The notes beneath the pieces were generated by a model. It had not been told where the DNA came from. It ran no database searches and saw only the letters and a program-made list of their open reading frames with translations. The translations under genes were made by a program, and so were the position numbers. From the NCBI GenBank assembly GCA_037384225.1, contig JARROD010000257.1, positions 1 through 5,445 on the forward strand: a stretch of DNA of 5,445 bases. The letters run 5' to 3'. This stretch comes from JARROD01 sp037384225. GTDB lineage: Bacteria > Pseudomonadota > Gammaproteobacteria > Pseudomonadales > Cellvibrionaceae. Positions 1-5,445 of the stretch are shown piece after piece. Position 1 is the first letter of the stretch. Each line of letters opens with the position of its first letter.

Positions 1-68
1 ACGACGCGGTCAGGGACAATGAAGAACGTGTTTTGGAAGTATCTTAGCTTCAGCCGCTTTGGTATACA

Positions 69-125
69 TTAATAGAGAAAAATAGCGTTAATAGAGAATA
101 ATAGCGTTAATAAAGAATAAATATA
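69..125. repeat. Three tandem 19-bp AT-rich repeats upstream of the first luxR-type gene
   Basis: Three head-to-tail 19-bp units lie at 69-87, 88-106 and 107-125. Units 1 and 2 (TTAATAGAGAATAATAGCG in unit 2) differ at one position. Unit 3 matches unit 2 at 13 of its first 14 positions and then diverges. A period near two helical turns would place the copies on one face of the DNA, which suits a regulator-binding array or an AT-rich promoter-activating element. This role is inferred. The last unit runs into a -10-like hexamer. Simple replication slippage is the alternative explanation. Confidence 0.75.
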
Positions 126-127
126 CT
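122..127 (+). promoter_or_regulatory. Possible -10 element (TATACT) for the LuxR-P450-receptor operon
   Basis: TATACT matches the sigma-70 -10 consensus at five of six positions and lies just downstream of the 19-bp repeats. No good -35 hexamer sits 16-18 bp upstream, where the repeats lie instead. If this is a real promoter it may depend on an activator. With translation starting at 258 it would leave a leader of more than 100 nt. The assignment is tentative because AT-rich DNA produces such hexamers by chance. Confidence 0.3.
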
Positions 128-129
128 TT

Positions 130-166
130 TTCGATTATTTCATTAGGTCCAGGGTGATAAATCGAA
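130..166. repeat. 7-bp inverted repeat in the operon leader
   Basis: TTCGATT at 130-136 is the exact reverse complement of AATCGAA at 160-166, with a 23-nt spacer. It lies just downstream of the -10-like hexamer, so it could be an operator half-site pair or a weak leader hairpin. The arms are short and AT-rich, so chance occurrence is possible. Confidence 0.3.
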
Positions 167-180
167 GTTTGTGAAGTTAT

Positions 181-234
181 GCCGAAATGCAGTTTATGCA
201 TATTGTAAAAATAAAGCAATGCATGCGGTTCGGC
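181..234. repeat. Interrupted inverted repeat with clustered ATGCA motifs before the GTG start at 258
   Basis: GCCGAAATGCA at 181-191 pairs over all 11 bases with TGCAT (220-224) plus TTCGGC (229-234), leaving a 4-nt bulge (225-228) on the right arm. The 28-nt loop contains a second palindrome, TATGCATA (195-202). ATGCA occurs three times, at 187, 196 and 219. If translation begins at 258, this is untranslated leader and could be an operator or a structured RNA element. If translation begins at 171, it is coding and the symmetry is incidental. Confidence 0.35.
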
Positions 235-245
235 TTTGTAACAAT

Positions 246-252
246 AGGGGAG
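246..252 (+). promoter_or_regulatory. Ribosome binding site favouring the GTG start at 258
   Basis: AGGGGAG lies 5 nt before GTG at 258, a strong Shine-Dalgarno match at suitable spacing. The upstream in-frame GTG at 171 is preceded by TAAATCGAAGTTT, which has no comparable match. This site is one of two reasons for preferring the shorter protein. Confidence 0.6.
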
Positions 253-257
253 AATTA

Positions 258-1049
258 GTGTCGCAAGCTAATCAATTTGTTTATAAAACCCGTGTAGAGT
301 CGCGCCTTAAGACAGCGCAAGATGTTGAAGAGTTCAAGAACGTGGGCGAAAGGTTTATACGGGACCTGGGGTTTTCGCACTTCACTTTTGCCGATTTTCT
401 GGGCGACAATTGCTTTGAAATCACGCTTTCAACCTTGATGAGCGATGTTTTTGACAAGTATCAAGATTTAAACCTGGGCCAATACGATTTTATGACTGAA
501 TGTTGCGTTTCCAACAGCGGATTATTCTTTCAGAGTAGTATTTACGAACATGTTTTTGCTTCACCCTACGAATCTGTGCGAATCATAAAAAACAAACAAA
601 TACACAAGTTGTTAAGTTCTCATGATATACACGATAGCTTGGCCGTCGCATTGCATAGTTCTAACGGACACAAAGATGTGACAGGGCTGGAAGTGTACTG
701 TCGCGGGTTGAGTTCCGATGCGTTTCGGTCCAGAGTGCATGAAAAAAGCACGGAGTTAAAATTGCTGGCGAAACTGTTTTACAAGTTTGGGTTTCAGCGG
801 TTTTCAAAAAAGGCCTGTTGTCAGAACAAAAATCCTTTTGATTTTGGCAGCGTTATCACTAAAAAAGAACTTGAAATTCTGCAGTATTATCCAAAGTGTG
901 ACTACAGTGCCGAGAAGGTCGCGGAGAAGTTGTGTCGCAGTAAATACACCATTCACAAGCATACTGAAAATATTCGCAAAAAGCTGGAAGTTCACTCGAC
1001 CTATGAAGCGGTAATCATGGGTGCAAAAGCTGGAATGATTCAGCTATGA
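258..1049 (+). CDS. LuxR-type transcriptional regulator with divergent autoinducer-binding-like N-terminal domain
   Basis: Cytoplasmic DNA-binding regulator of 263 aa from GTG 258 (292 aa if the in-frame GTG at 171 is used). Residues about 14-165 resemble the LuxR autoinducer-binding domain. Residues about 200-258 form a LuxR/GerE helix-turn-helix, recognisable by KKELEIL, AEKLCRSKYTIHKH and NIRKKL, with the usual H..NI..KL recognition-helix pattern. The 258 start is chosen for its AGGGGAG site and because it gives 13 residues before the shared ESRL motif, exactly as in the paralogue starting at 4993. In TraR terms the pocket residues Tyr61 and Asp70 appear kept (Y68, D77), but Trp57 aligns with Val and Pro71 with Phe. 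Classical acyl-homoserine-lactone binding is therefore doubtful. No luxI is adjacent, so this looks like a LuxR solo. It is the first gene of the operon, 17 bp from the P450, and probably controls it. Confidence in family is high; confidence in ligand is none. Confidence 0.9.
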   Translation: MSQANQFVYKTRVESRLKTAQDVEEFKNVGERFIRDLGFSHFTFADFLGDNCFEITLSTLMSDVFDKYQDLNLGQYDFMTECCVSNSGLFFQSSIYEHVFASPYESVRIIKNKQIHKLLSSHDIHDSLAVALHSSNGHKDVTGLEVYCRGLSSDAFRSRVHEKSTELKLLAKLFYKFGFQRFSKKACCQNKNPFDFGSVITKKELEILQYYPKCDYSAEKVAEKLCRSKYTIHKHTENIRKKLEVHSTYEAVIMGAKAGMIQL

Positions 1050-1050
1050 C

Positions 1051-1056
1051 AAAGGA
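1051..1056 (+). promoter_or_regulatory. Ribosome binding site of the P450 gene
   Basis: AAAGGA begins two bases after the luxR-type stop codon and lies 10 nt before ATG 1067, slightly longer than ideal spacing. No promoter fits in the 17-bp gap, which supports co-transcription with the regulator. Confidence 0.5.
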
Positions 1057-1066
1057 ATAGGCAATA

Positions 1067-2296
1067 ATGTATGAGTCCGCTTCCCATCAGTTTAATCAAT
1101 ACTCGCCTTCTTTGCGGGTCAACCCCTTTCCCATCTACGCGAGGTTTCAGCGGAATTTGCCTGTCTGCCAAGTACAGCCGGAGGGTTTTTGGTTAGTCAG
1201 CGGTTATGAAAACGCTGTCTATGTGCTGAAGAACCCCGGCATTTTTTCTTCGGTAAACAGTGCTCGTTTGAGTCTGCAGGAGTTGACGGCGCACAACTGT
1301 ATCCCCGATTTTCCGCTGATTTTTGACGACCCGCCGCGGCATACGCAACTGCGCCGTTCCCTGAATAAAAAGCTGTTGAGAGATTACATCGCTAATGAAG
1401 CCGGATTTATTCGCGCAACCGCCGACAGGCTGTTGTCGGCACTAAAGGAATGTGAACAGAAAACGCGTAAACAGATTGACTTTTTTTCCGATTTTATATG
1501 CCCTTATTTAGATCGCATTATTATTCATGCTAACGGCTTTGAAGGCGTCGATGATTTATCGGTAATTCACGACTTTATGACGGCTGTGGAGCATCCCCCT
1601 ATGCGGAAAGCGACGGAAAGCTATTACGCAAACCTGCAGGCGCTGGCCGAGAGGAAGGATGCATTTGTAACAAGGCTACTGCAATCGCAACTTGAAAATC
1701 CGGGTAGCGAACTGATGTGGGCCCTGATTCGGGAGAAGGAAGGCGGTGTTTTATCGCAAACGGAATTTTTCCGACTGTTTGAGCTGATGAGTTTACTTGC
1801 ATTTATGACACTGCGGCATTTTTTGTCACATGTTGTGATGCAGTTAGCGCATAACCGGGGGATGCTGGCGAGGCTGGCGGCATCACCCGAACACATACCT
1901 CTATTTATAGAGGAAGTCTTGCGATTCGATTCATCGGTACATTTTCTATTTAGAAACGCGAGTTGTGACACCCGGCTTTCCGGTGTCACGCTGCCCAGCG
2001 GAGCGCCGGTGATGGTCAATGTCGCCGCCGCCAATCGCGATCCCGCCTTTTTTGCCGACCCCGATAGATTCGATATTGACAGGCAGTCGCCGAAAAAGCA
2101 TATCGCTTTTGGATACGGTGTCCACAATTGTTTTGGGTCGGAGTTGGCAAGAGTATCGTCGCAGATAATGGTGGAGACTCTTGTCGGCCGTATACAGACA
2201 ATGTCCTGCCCGGATAAGGACAAACTACCCTGGTTCTACTCCTGGGTAGCGCATGGAGTTAAAAGCCTGCCGGTAACATTTACCTACAGGGATTGA
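1067..2296 (+). CDS. Cytochrome P450 with atypical I helix
   Basis: Soluble bacterial P450 of 409 aa, a normal length for the class I type that takes electrons from a ferredoxin. Family hallmarks in order are DPPRHTQLRR (88-97, C-helix region), the K-helix ExxR (E283 to R286), a strand and turn ending ANRDPAFFADPDRF (322-335), the heme-binding loop FGYGVHNCFG (348-357) with C355 as the expected thiolate ligand followed by ELAR, and the C-terminal HGVKSLPVTF strand. The I helix (about 239-255) reads LLAFMTLRH where most relatives have an AGxxT signature. The usual small Gly and acid-Thr pair are missing, so oxygen activation may rely on substrate groups or differ from a standard hydroxylase. 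Substrate is unknown. It lies between a regulator and a receptor on the same strand, with 33 bp or less to the receptor gene. No ferredoxin or reductase is in the window. Confidence 0.95.
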   Translation: MYESASHQFNQYSPSLRVNPFPIYARFQRNLPVCQVQPEGFWLVSGYENAVYVLKNPGIFSSVNSARLSLQELTAHNCIPDFPLIFDDPPRHTQLRRSLNKKLLRDYIANEAGFIRATADRLLSALKECEQKTRKQIDFFSDFICPYLDRIIIHANGFEGVDDLSVIHDFMTAVEHPPMRKATESYYANLQALAERKDAFVTRLLQSQLENPGSELMWALIREKEGGVLSQTEFFRLFELMSLLAFMTLRHFLSHVVMQLAHNRGMLARLAASPEHIPLFIEEVLRFDSSVHFLFRNASCDTRLSGVTLPSGAPVMVNVAAANRDPAFFADPDRFDIDRQSPKKHIAFGYGVHNCFGSELARVSSQIMVETLVGRIQTMSCPDKDKLPWFYSWVAHGVKSLPVTFTYRD

Positions 2297-2319
2297 TCAG
2301 TAAAATCAATAGATCGTAT

Positions 2320-2327
2320 GGGGGAAG
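2320..2327 (+). promoter_or_regulatory. Ribosome binding site favouring the ATG start at 2330
   Basis: GGGGGAAG lies immediately upstream of ATG 2330. The in-frame ATG at 2318 has no purine-rich match before it (ATCAATAGATCGT), so the start at 2330 is preferred. It also gives a cleaner signal peptide. Confidence 0.5.
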
Positions 2328-2329
2328 CC

Positions 2330-4531
2330 ATGATACGAACCATTCAGCACTACAGTGTGTTGGCCACAGTGCTATTTTCCACCACTGGCCTGGCGGTTGA
2401 AAACGAGGCGGGTTACATGTTGGAAGAGGTCATTGTAACCGCACAGAAAAGGGAACAGCCGCTTCAGGAAACACCGATCGCCATTTCTGTATTGACAGCG
2501 GCTCAGCTTCAGTCGCAGGGCATTCTGGGGCTCACTGACCTTATGGATGGCACTGTTTCATCTTTACAGGTGCGGCCCTTTCCGGACGACCCCGGGGTGT
2601 TGTCACTGGCCATTCGCGGTAATGGACCTGGAGACGTGGTCCAGATCACCCGTGAAGGGTCCGTTGCTGTCTACCTGGATGATAATTATCTGGGGCGCAC
2701 CCAGGGGCTGTACGCCGATCTCGCCGATTTAGAGCGGATAGAAGTGTTGCGAGGTCCCCAGGGCACCCTGTTTGGCCGCAATGCCACAGGGGGAGCCGTC
2801 AGTATGGTGTCGAAAAAGCCGCAGGGTGAGTTTGCCATTAAACAGACGCTGGGGATGGGTAGATTTGACGATTTTCGCAGTGTTTCGCACATTGATTTGC
2901 CGGAAGTTGCCGGTGTGCGAACAAAATTGTCCTACGTGCACTCCGAGCGCGATGGCTGGGTGGACAACACAGCAAGCGGTGAGTGGGACTACAACGCCTA
3001 TGATAAAGACAGCGCCAGGCTCGCGCTGCTCTGGGCGATCGACGACCGTTCAACCCTGGAGTACAGCTACAACCGGGCCGATGTAAAAGCATCGCAAATG
3101 TATATGCAGTTAGAGGATCTGGAGGGGTTGTTCGGCGATGCCGACGATAAACCAGGGCGGCAAACGAAAACACGTTATCCGATCGCGCCGCTGGATCCGA
3201 CGGTAAGCAAACACGATGGGCACAGCTTGACCTATACGGCAAACCTGAACGAGTCAATTTCGTTTAAATCCCTCACCTCTTACAGCAATCTAGACCATAA
3301 GATGCGCAATAACTATGGGGGGGCGATCTACTTTAACGGTGTCATGGGACTGGGTGATATTGATCAGAACCAGAAGTCTCAGGAGTTTCGCCTGGTGGGC
3401 GATTATGACAGGCTTGAGTTCGTAGCCGGTTTATATTATTACTCGGAAAAAGCCAGCGAGAACTTTCAGAAATATTTTTCGCTGGATATTACTGGTGATA
3501 TCACCGGTACGCCACTGTCGTTGATTACGCCACCGACAACCTTCGATATATTTTTTGGCTTAGACAGTCCACTGCGCCGTATTGAATCGGATTTAACCTC
3601 CACGGCGCTCTACGGCCAGGCGACCTGGACGCCTGCGTTGCTCGACGACCATTTGAAATTGACGCTGGGGCTTCGACACACGCGGGATGATAAATCGGGG
3701 GCAATGACAGAAGCGGGGAATTCGGGTGATTTTGATTTAGACTACAGCCATACCAACCCCGCCTTTACGGTAAGTTATAATGTGAATGAAAACCTGCTGG
3801 CTTATGCGAAGTGGGGCACCGCTTTTCGCGGTGGCGGAATTAACCTGTTTGCGTCTTTTACCGGCGATTTACTGCCTCACGAAGAAGAGGAAGTGAAAAC
3901 GGCCGAAATCGGTATTAAGTCAGAGTTTTGGGATCGGCGGGCGCGTTTGAATCTCGCCGTATTTCAGACAGATTATATTGACATGATTCTGGATATGCTC
4001 GACCCCAGCGAAATTCAATATACAGAATCTATCAACGCAGAAAAGAAAGTGGAAGTCAACGGTGCCGAATTCGAATTGACGTTGATCCCCATAGACGGTT
4101 TGACGCTGGGCTTGGGTTACACCTATCTGGACGGTGACATGCCGCTGCAGCCGAACCCGTTGGACAATGGAGCCCTGGTAAAATTCAGACTCACCCAGAC
4201 GCCAAAACACGCCGGCTCCCTGACCGTGGATTATAGGTTTCCCTCCTGGTCTATCGGCACACTTATGGCCCATGTGAATATCACCTCTACGGATGGCTAC
4301 CACTACTTTCCCACCGTTAGCGATATTACCGACGCCTATACCTTAATGGGCGCGCGCTTAACCCTGGCGGACATACCCGTCGCTGCAAAAGGTCGTTTAA
4401 GCGCATCCCTGTGGGGGCAAAACATTACCGATGAAGAGTATGCAACTTATGCATTGACCCTGGGAGTTGCCAACGCTGTCGCTTATGGTGATCCCCGGAC
4501 ATTTGGCCTGGACATAAGTTACCAATACTGA
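2330..4531 (+). CDS. TonB-dependent outer-membrane receptor
   Basis: Outer-membrane active-transport receptor, 733 aa from ATG 2330 (737 aa from ATG 2318), normal for the family. Residues 1-22 form a signal peptide (charged start, hydrophobic ATVLF core, probable cleavage after GLA). The TonB box EEVIVTA (32-38) follows almost at once. The plug domain, about 45-165, includes YLDDNYLGR, ERIEVLRGPQGTLFGRNATG and GGAVSMVSKKP. The rest is a beta barrel rich in alternating aromatic strands, ending SYQY with the terminal aromatic residue needed for outer-membrane assembly. There is no N-terminal signalling extension of the FecA kind, so regulation is unlikely to run through a sigma/anti-sigma pair. 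It is the third gene of the operon with the regulator and P450. Sequence alone does not tell siderophore, vitamin, sugar or hydrophobic compound apart; the P450 neighbour suggests, by inference, a lipophilic substrate. Confidence 0.95.
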   Translation: MIRTIQHYSVLATVLFSTTGLAVENEAGYMLEEVIVTAQKREQPLQETPIAISVLTAAQLQSQGILGLTDLMDGTVSSLQVRPFPDDPGVLSLAIRGNGPGDVVQITREGSVAVYLDDNYLGRTQGLYADLADLERIEVLRGPQGTLFGRNATGGAVSMVSKKPQGEFAIKQTLGMGRFDDFRSVSHIDLPEVAGVRTKLSYVHSERDGWVDNTASGEWDYNAYDKDSARLALLWAIDDRSTLEYSYNRADVKASQMYMQLEDLEGLFGDADDKPGRQTKTRYPIAPLDPTVSKHDGHSLTYTANLNESISFKSLTSYSNLDHKMRNNYGGAIYFNGVMGLGDIDQNQKSQEFRLVGDYDRLEFVAGLYYYSEKASENFQKYFSLDITGDITGTPLSLITPPTTFDIFFGLDSPLRRIESDLTSTALYGQATWTPALLDDHLKLTLGLRHTRDDKSGAMTEAGNSGDFDLDYSHTNPAFTVSYNVNENLLAYAKWGTAFRGGGINLFASFTGDLLPHEEEEVKTAEIGIKSEFWDRRARLNLAVFQTDYIDMILDMLDPSEIQYTESINAEKKVEVNGAEFELTLIPIDGLTLGLGYTYLDGDMPLQPNPLDNGALVKFRLTQTPKHAGSLTVDYRFPSWSIGTLMAHVNITSTDGYHYFPTVSDITDAYTLMGARLTLADIPVAAKGRLSASLWGQNITDEEYATYALTLGVANAVAYGDPRTFGLDISYQY

Positions 4532-4571
4532 AGTGTTAGGCGTTGTTCATCATTTTGTCCGATGCTATACC

Positions 4572-4586
4572 CAAAGCACTTCTTTG
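4572..4586. other. Small hairpin downstream of the receptor gene
   Basis: CAAAG (4572-4576) and CTTTG (4582-4586) form a perfect 5-bp stem with a 5-nt loop, about 40 bp after the receptor stop codon. The stem is short and is not followed by a T run on either strand, so it is not a convincing intrinsic terminator. No better terminator was found in 4532-4660, and Rho-dependent termination or read-through is possible. Confidence 0.2.
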
Positions 4587-4624
4587 CGCGCAGCCGAACG
4601 ATTGCGGGTTGGACGAAGGGGGGG

Positions 4625-4837
4625 CTATTGTGAAATCAAAACAACGGCCACTGCGGCGAGGACGAAACTCGTAACATACTTTATCCACTGTTGAACTTCA
4701 TCGTTAGAGATAATCCATTTGCCGGCTTTTTCACCCAAAAAACTAAGGCTGCCAAATACAAAAAATACAATCAGAATATTGAGGTTGCCAAGCTGAATCA
4801 ACTGCAGACTTGGCTCTCCAAATTCCGTGCCCGTTCC
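4625..4837 (-). pseudogene. Probable remnant of a membrane protein (C-terminal fragment, loosely LysE/RhtB-like)
   Basis: The - strand is open for 70 codons from just after a TAA (4838-4840) to a TAG at 4625-4627. The translation looks like real protein. It has a hydrophobic stretch NILIVFFVFGSLSFL, a polar linker GEKAGKWIISNDEVQQWIKY and a second hydrophobic stretch TSFVLAAVAVVLI, then ends ISQ. The pattern of two helices joined by a basic/Trp linker resembles the C-terminus of LysE/RhtB-type exporters, but that match is from memory and weak. There is no ATG; the only plausible start is a TTG at 4801 without a well-placed ribosome site. It is therefore most likely a 5'-truncated gene left after rearrangement. 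A tiny intact two-helix protein of 59 aa is the alternative. Confidence 0.35.
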
Positions 4838-4873
4838 TTAATAGCCGCTTTTCGAAATTAAAAACTTTCTGTG

Positions 4874-4901
4874 TTTACATTTTTTTACGACAAAATATAA
4901 T
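4874..4901 (+). promoter_or_regulatory. Sigma-70-type promoter for the second luxR-type gene
   Basis: TTTACA (4874-4879) and a perfect TATAAT (4896-4901) are separated by 16 bp. The expected transcript start is near 4908, giving a leader of about 85 nt before TTG 4993. This is the best promoter match in the window. It implies that the second regulator is transcribed independently of the upstream operon. A partial direct repeat, TACGA at 4886 and 4904, brackets the -10 element. Confidence 0.6.
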
Positions 4902-4953
4902 ACTACGATAAATATTAAAAGGCCTTATGGTGTAAAATATTTCACTAATCATG

Positions 4954-4969
4954 TAAAAACACGTTTTAA
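4954..4969. promoter_or_regulatory. Possible operator: imperfect dyad in the second regulator's leader
   Basis: TAAAAAC (4954-4960) and GTTTTAA (4963-4969) pair at six of seven positions around a 2-bp centre. The dyad lies between the promoter and the ribosome binding site, so a bound protein could repress or autoregulate. It does not resemble the classical 20-bp lux box. The arms are A/T-rich, so chance is a real alternative. Confidence 0.25.
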
Positions 4970-4983
4970 GCCGTTATTCAATT

Positions 4984-4989
4984 GGAGGA
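4984..4989 (+). promoter_or_regulatory. Ribosome binding site deciding the TTG start at 4993
   Basis: GGAGGA lies 3 nt before TTG 4993, a strong but closely spaced Shine-Dalgarno sequence. No in-frame ATG occurs nearby; the first in-frame ATG is deep inside the conserved domain. The next in-frame TTG, at 5020, would remove the start of the conserved N-terminus. Confidence 0.55.
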
Positions 4990-4992
4990 CTA

Positions 4993-5445
4993 TTGGACAG
5001 GTTCGAGCGTAATAAACTATTGAAATCCATAGAGTCGCGACTTACGAACGACTTGAGTTGTGACGATTTTAATACAGCCGTTCAGGAATTGATCGGGATA
5101 CTGGGTTTTTCCAACTTCCATCTCGCCCCCCTGAAGCCCCATGGAGGTATAGATTTTACATTATCCTCCCTGCCGGCCGACGTGGCTGAATTTTATGTTG
5201 AGTTTGGATTGCACAAACACGACATGATGATAGACTGCATGTATAGCAACAACCGACCGCTGTTTCAGAAAGTTGTCGACGATCATATTGCCGCTGCGAC
5301 TTACAAAAATGACTACATTACCGCTAATGTTGATATTAAACACCTATTGAACGAGTTTAGGTTTTACGACTGTTTCGTATGGCCAATCAGTAACGATACG
5401 AACAGGTCATTGGACAATAATGCGGCGGAAAGCTGCTCACCTTGG
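4993..5445 (+). CDS. Second LuxR-type regulator, N-terminal part (cut by the window end)
   Basis: Open for 151 codons from TTG 4993 to the last base, with no stop, so the gene continues outside the window. Only the N-terminal ligand-binding-like domain is present; a C-terminal helix-turn-helix is expected but not seen. It aligns without gaps to the regulator at 258-1049, sharing ESRL (14-17), LGFS.F, TLS.L..DV, D77, C..SN and FQ, roughly one third identical over about 110 residues by hand count. The pocket changes are similar: Tyr and Asp kept, the Trp57-equivalent is Val and the Pro71-equivalent is Met. It has its own promoter at 4874-4901. It is either a second sensor for a related ligand or a partner that tunes the first regulator. 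Family is fairly sure through the paralogue; function is unknown. Confidence 0.8.
   Translation, partial: MDRFERNKLLKSIESRLTNDLSCDDFNTAVQELIGILGFSNFHLAPLKPHGGIDFTLSSLPADVAEFYVEFGLHKHDMMIDCMYSNNRPLFQKVVDDHIAAATYKNDYITANVDIKHLLNEFRFYDCFVWPISNDTNRSLDNNAAESCSPW

Noticed and set aside
1..72. Possible 3' end of an upstream gene: two + frames are open from the left edge, ending at TAG 45-47 and TAA 70-72.
   Set aside because: Only 14 or 23 codons are visible, both frames give plausible residues and neither matches a family I recognise, so no gene can be assigned.
1624..2223. Long - strand open frame of 199 codons inside the P450 gene.
   Set aside because: It is fully antisense to a P450 with clear motifs, and its translation is Ser/Arg-rich with no recognisable domain. 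It is a shadow of the coding frame.
2838..3257. - strand open frame of 139 codons inside the receptor gene.
   Set aside because: It lies wholly within the TonB-receptor barrel and plug coding sequence, and its translation is Arg/Pro/Cys-rich as expected for an antisense shadow.
3317..3323. Seven-G run in the receptor gene (another lies at 4618-4624 between genes), considered as a phase-variation tract.
   Set aside because: Seven bases is short for slippage-based switching and the reading frame is intact. There is no evidence of variation.
4535..4541. GTTAGGC just after the receptor stop, resembling the core site of an integron attC.
   Set aside because: No matching RYYYAAC partner at the right distance with an inverted structure between was found. 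The upstream side is receptor coding sequence.
4630..4674. GTG after a G-rich stretch starting a 14-codon + strand frame.
   Set aside because: It is too short, is Arg/Lys-rich without recognisable features and overlaps the better-supported - strand fragment.
4532..4992. Search for an intrinsic terminator, CRISPR repeats, tRNA or a riboswitch in the largest gene-poor gap.
   Set aside because: Apart from the 5-bp hairpin without a T run, the membrane-protein fragment and the promoter region already listed, no such element was recognised.

Overview
The window looks like an accessory region of a Gram-negative gammaproteobacterium, possibly a marine or cellulolytic Cellvibrionales-type lineage. 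The evidence is a TonB-dependent outer-membrane receptor of the style common in those bacteria, LuxR-type regulators with an N-terminal autoinducer-binding-like domain, moderate base composition in the genes and AT-rich intergenic DNA. The genus cannot be fixed from the sequence alone.

Layout. Positions 1-257 are an AT-rich upstream region. It holds three 19-bp tandem repeats (69-125), a -10-like hexamer and two inverted repeats. Three genes on the + strand then follow with short gaps, forming a probable operon: a LuxR-type regulator (best start GTG at 258, to 1049), a class I-type bacterial cytochrome P450 (1067-2296) and a TonB-dependent receptor (best start ATG at 2330, to 4531). The gap at 4532-4992 contains a probable degraded membrane-protein fragment on the - strand (4625-4837), no convincing intrinsic terminator, and a good sigma-70-type promoter (4874-4901). 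That promoter drives a second LuxR-type regulator, which starts at a TTG at 4993 and runs off the right end of the window.

How the genes may work together. The two regulators are paralogues: they align without a gap over about 110 residues at roughly one third identity by hand count. In both, several residues that define the acyl-homoserine-lactone pocket are replaced, and no LuxI-type synthase is visible. The P450 has its heme-binding Cys loop and ExxR motif but lacks the usual acid/threonine pair in the I helix. The receptor would bring a scarce, probably bulky or hydrophobic molecule or metal chelate across the outer membrane. A reasonable but unproven model is a small-molecule sensing, uptake and oxidation module: the receptor imports a compound, the P450 modifies it (or makes the signal), and one or both LuxR-like proteins respond to it. 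No redox partner, inner-membrane transporter or biosynthetic enzyme is present in the window, so the substrate is unknown.
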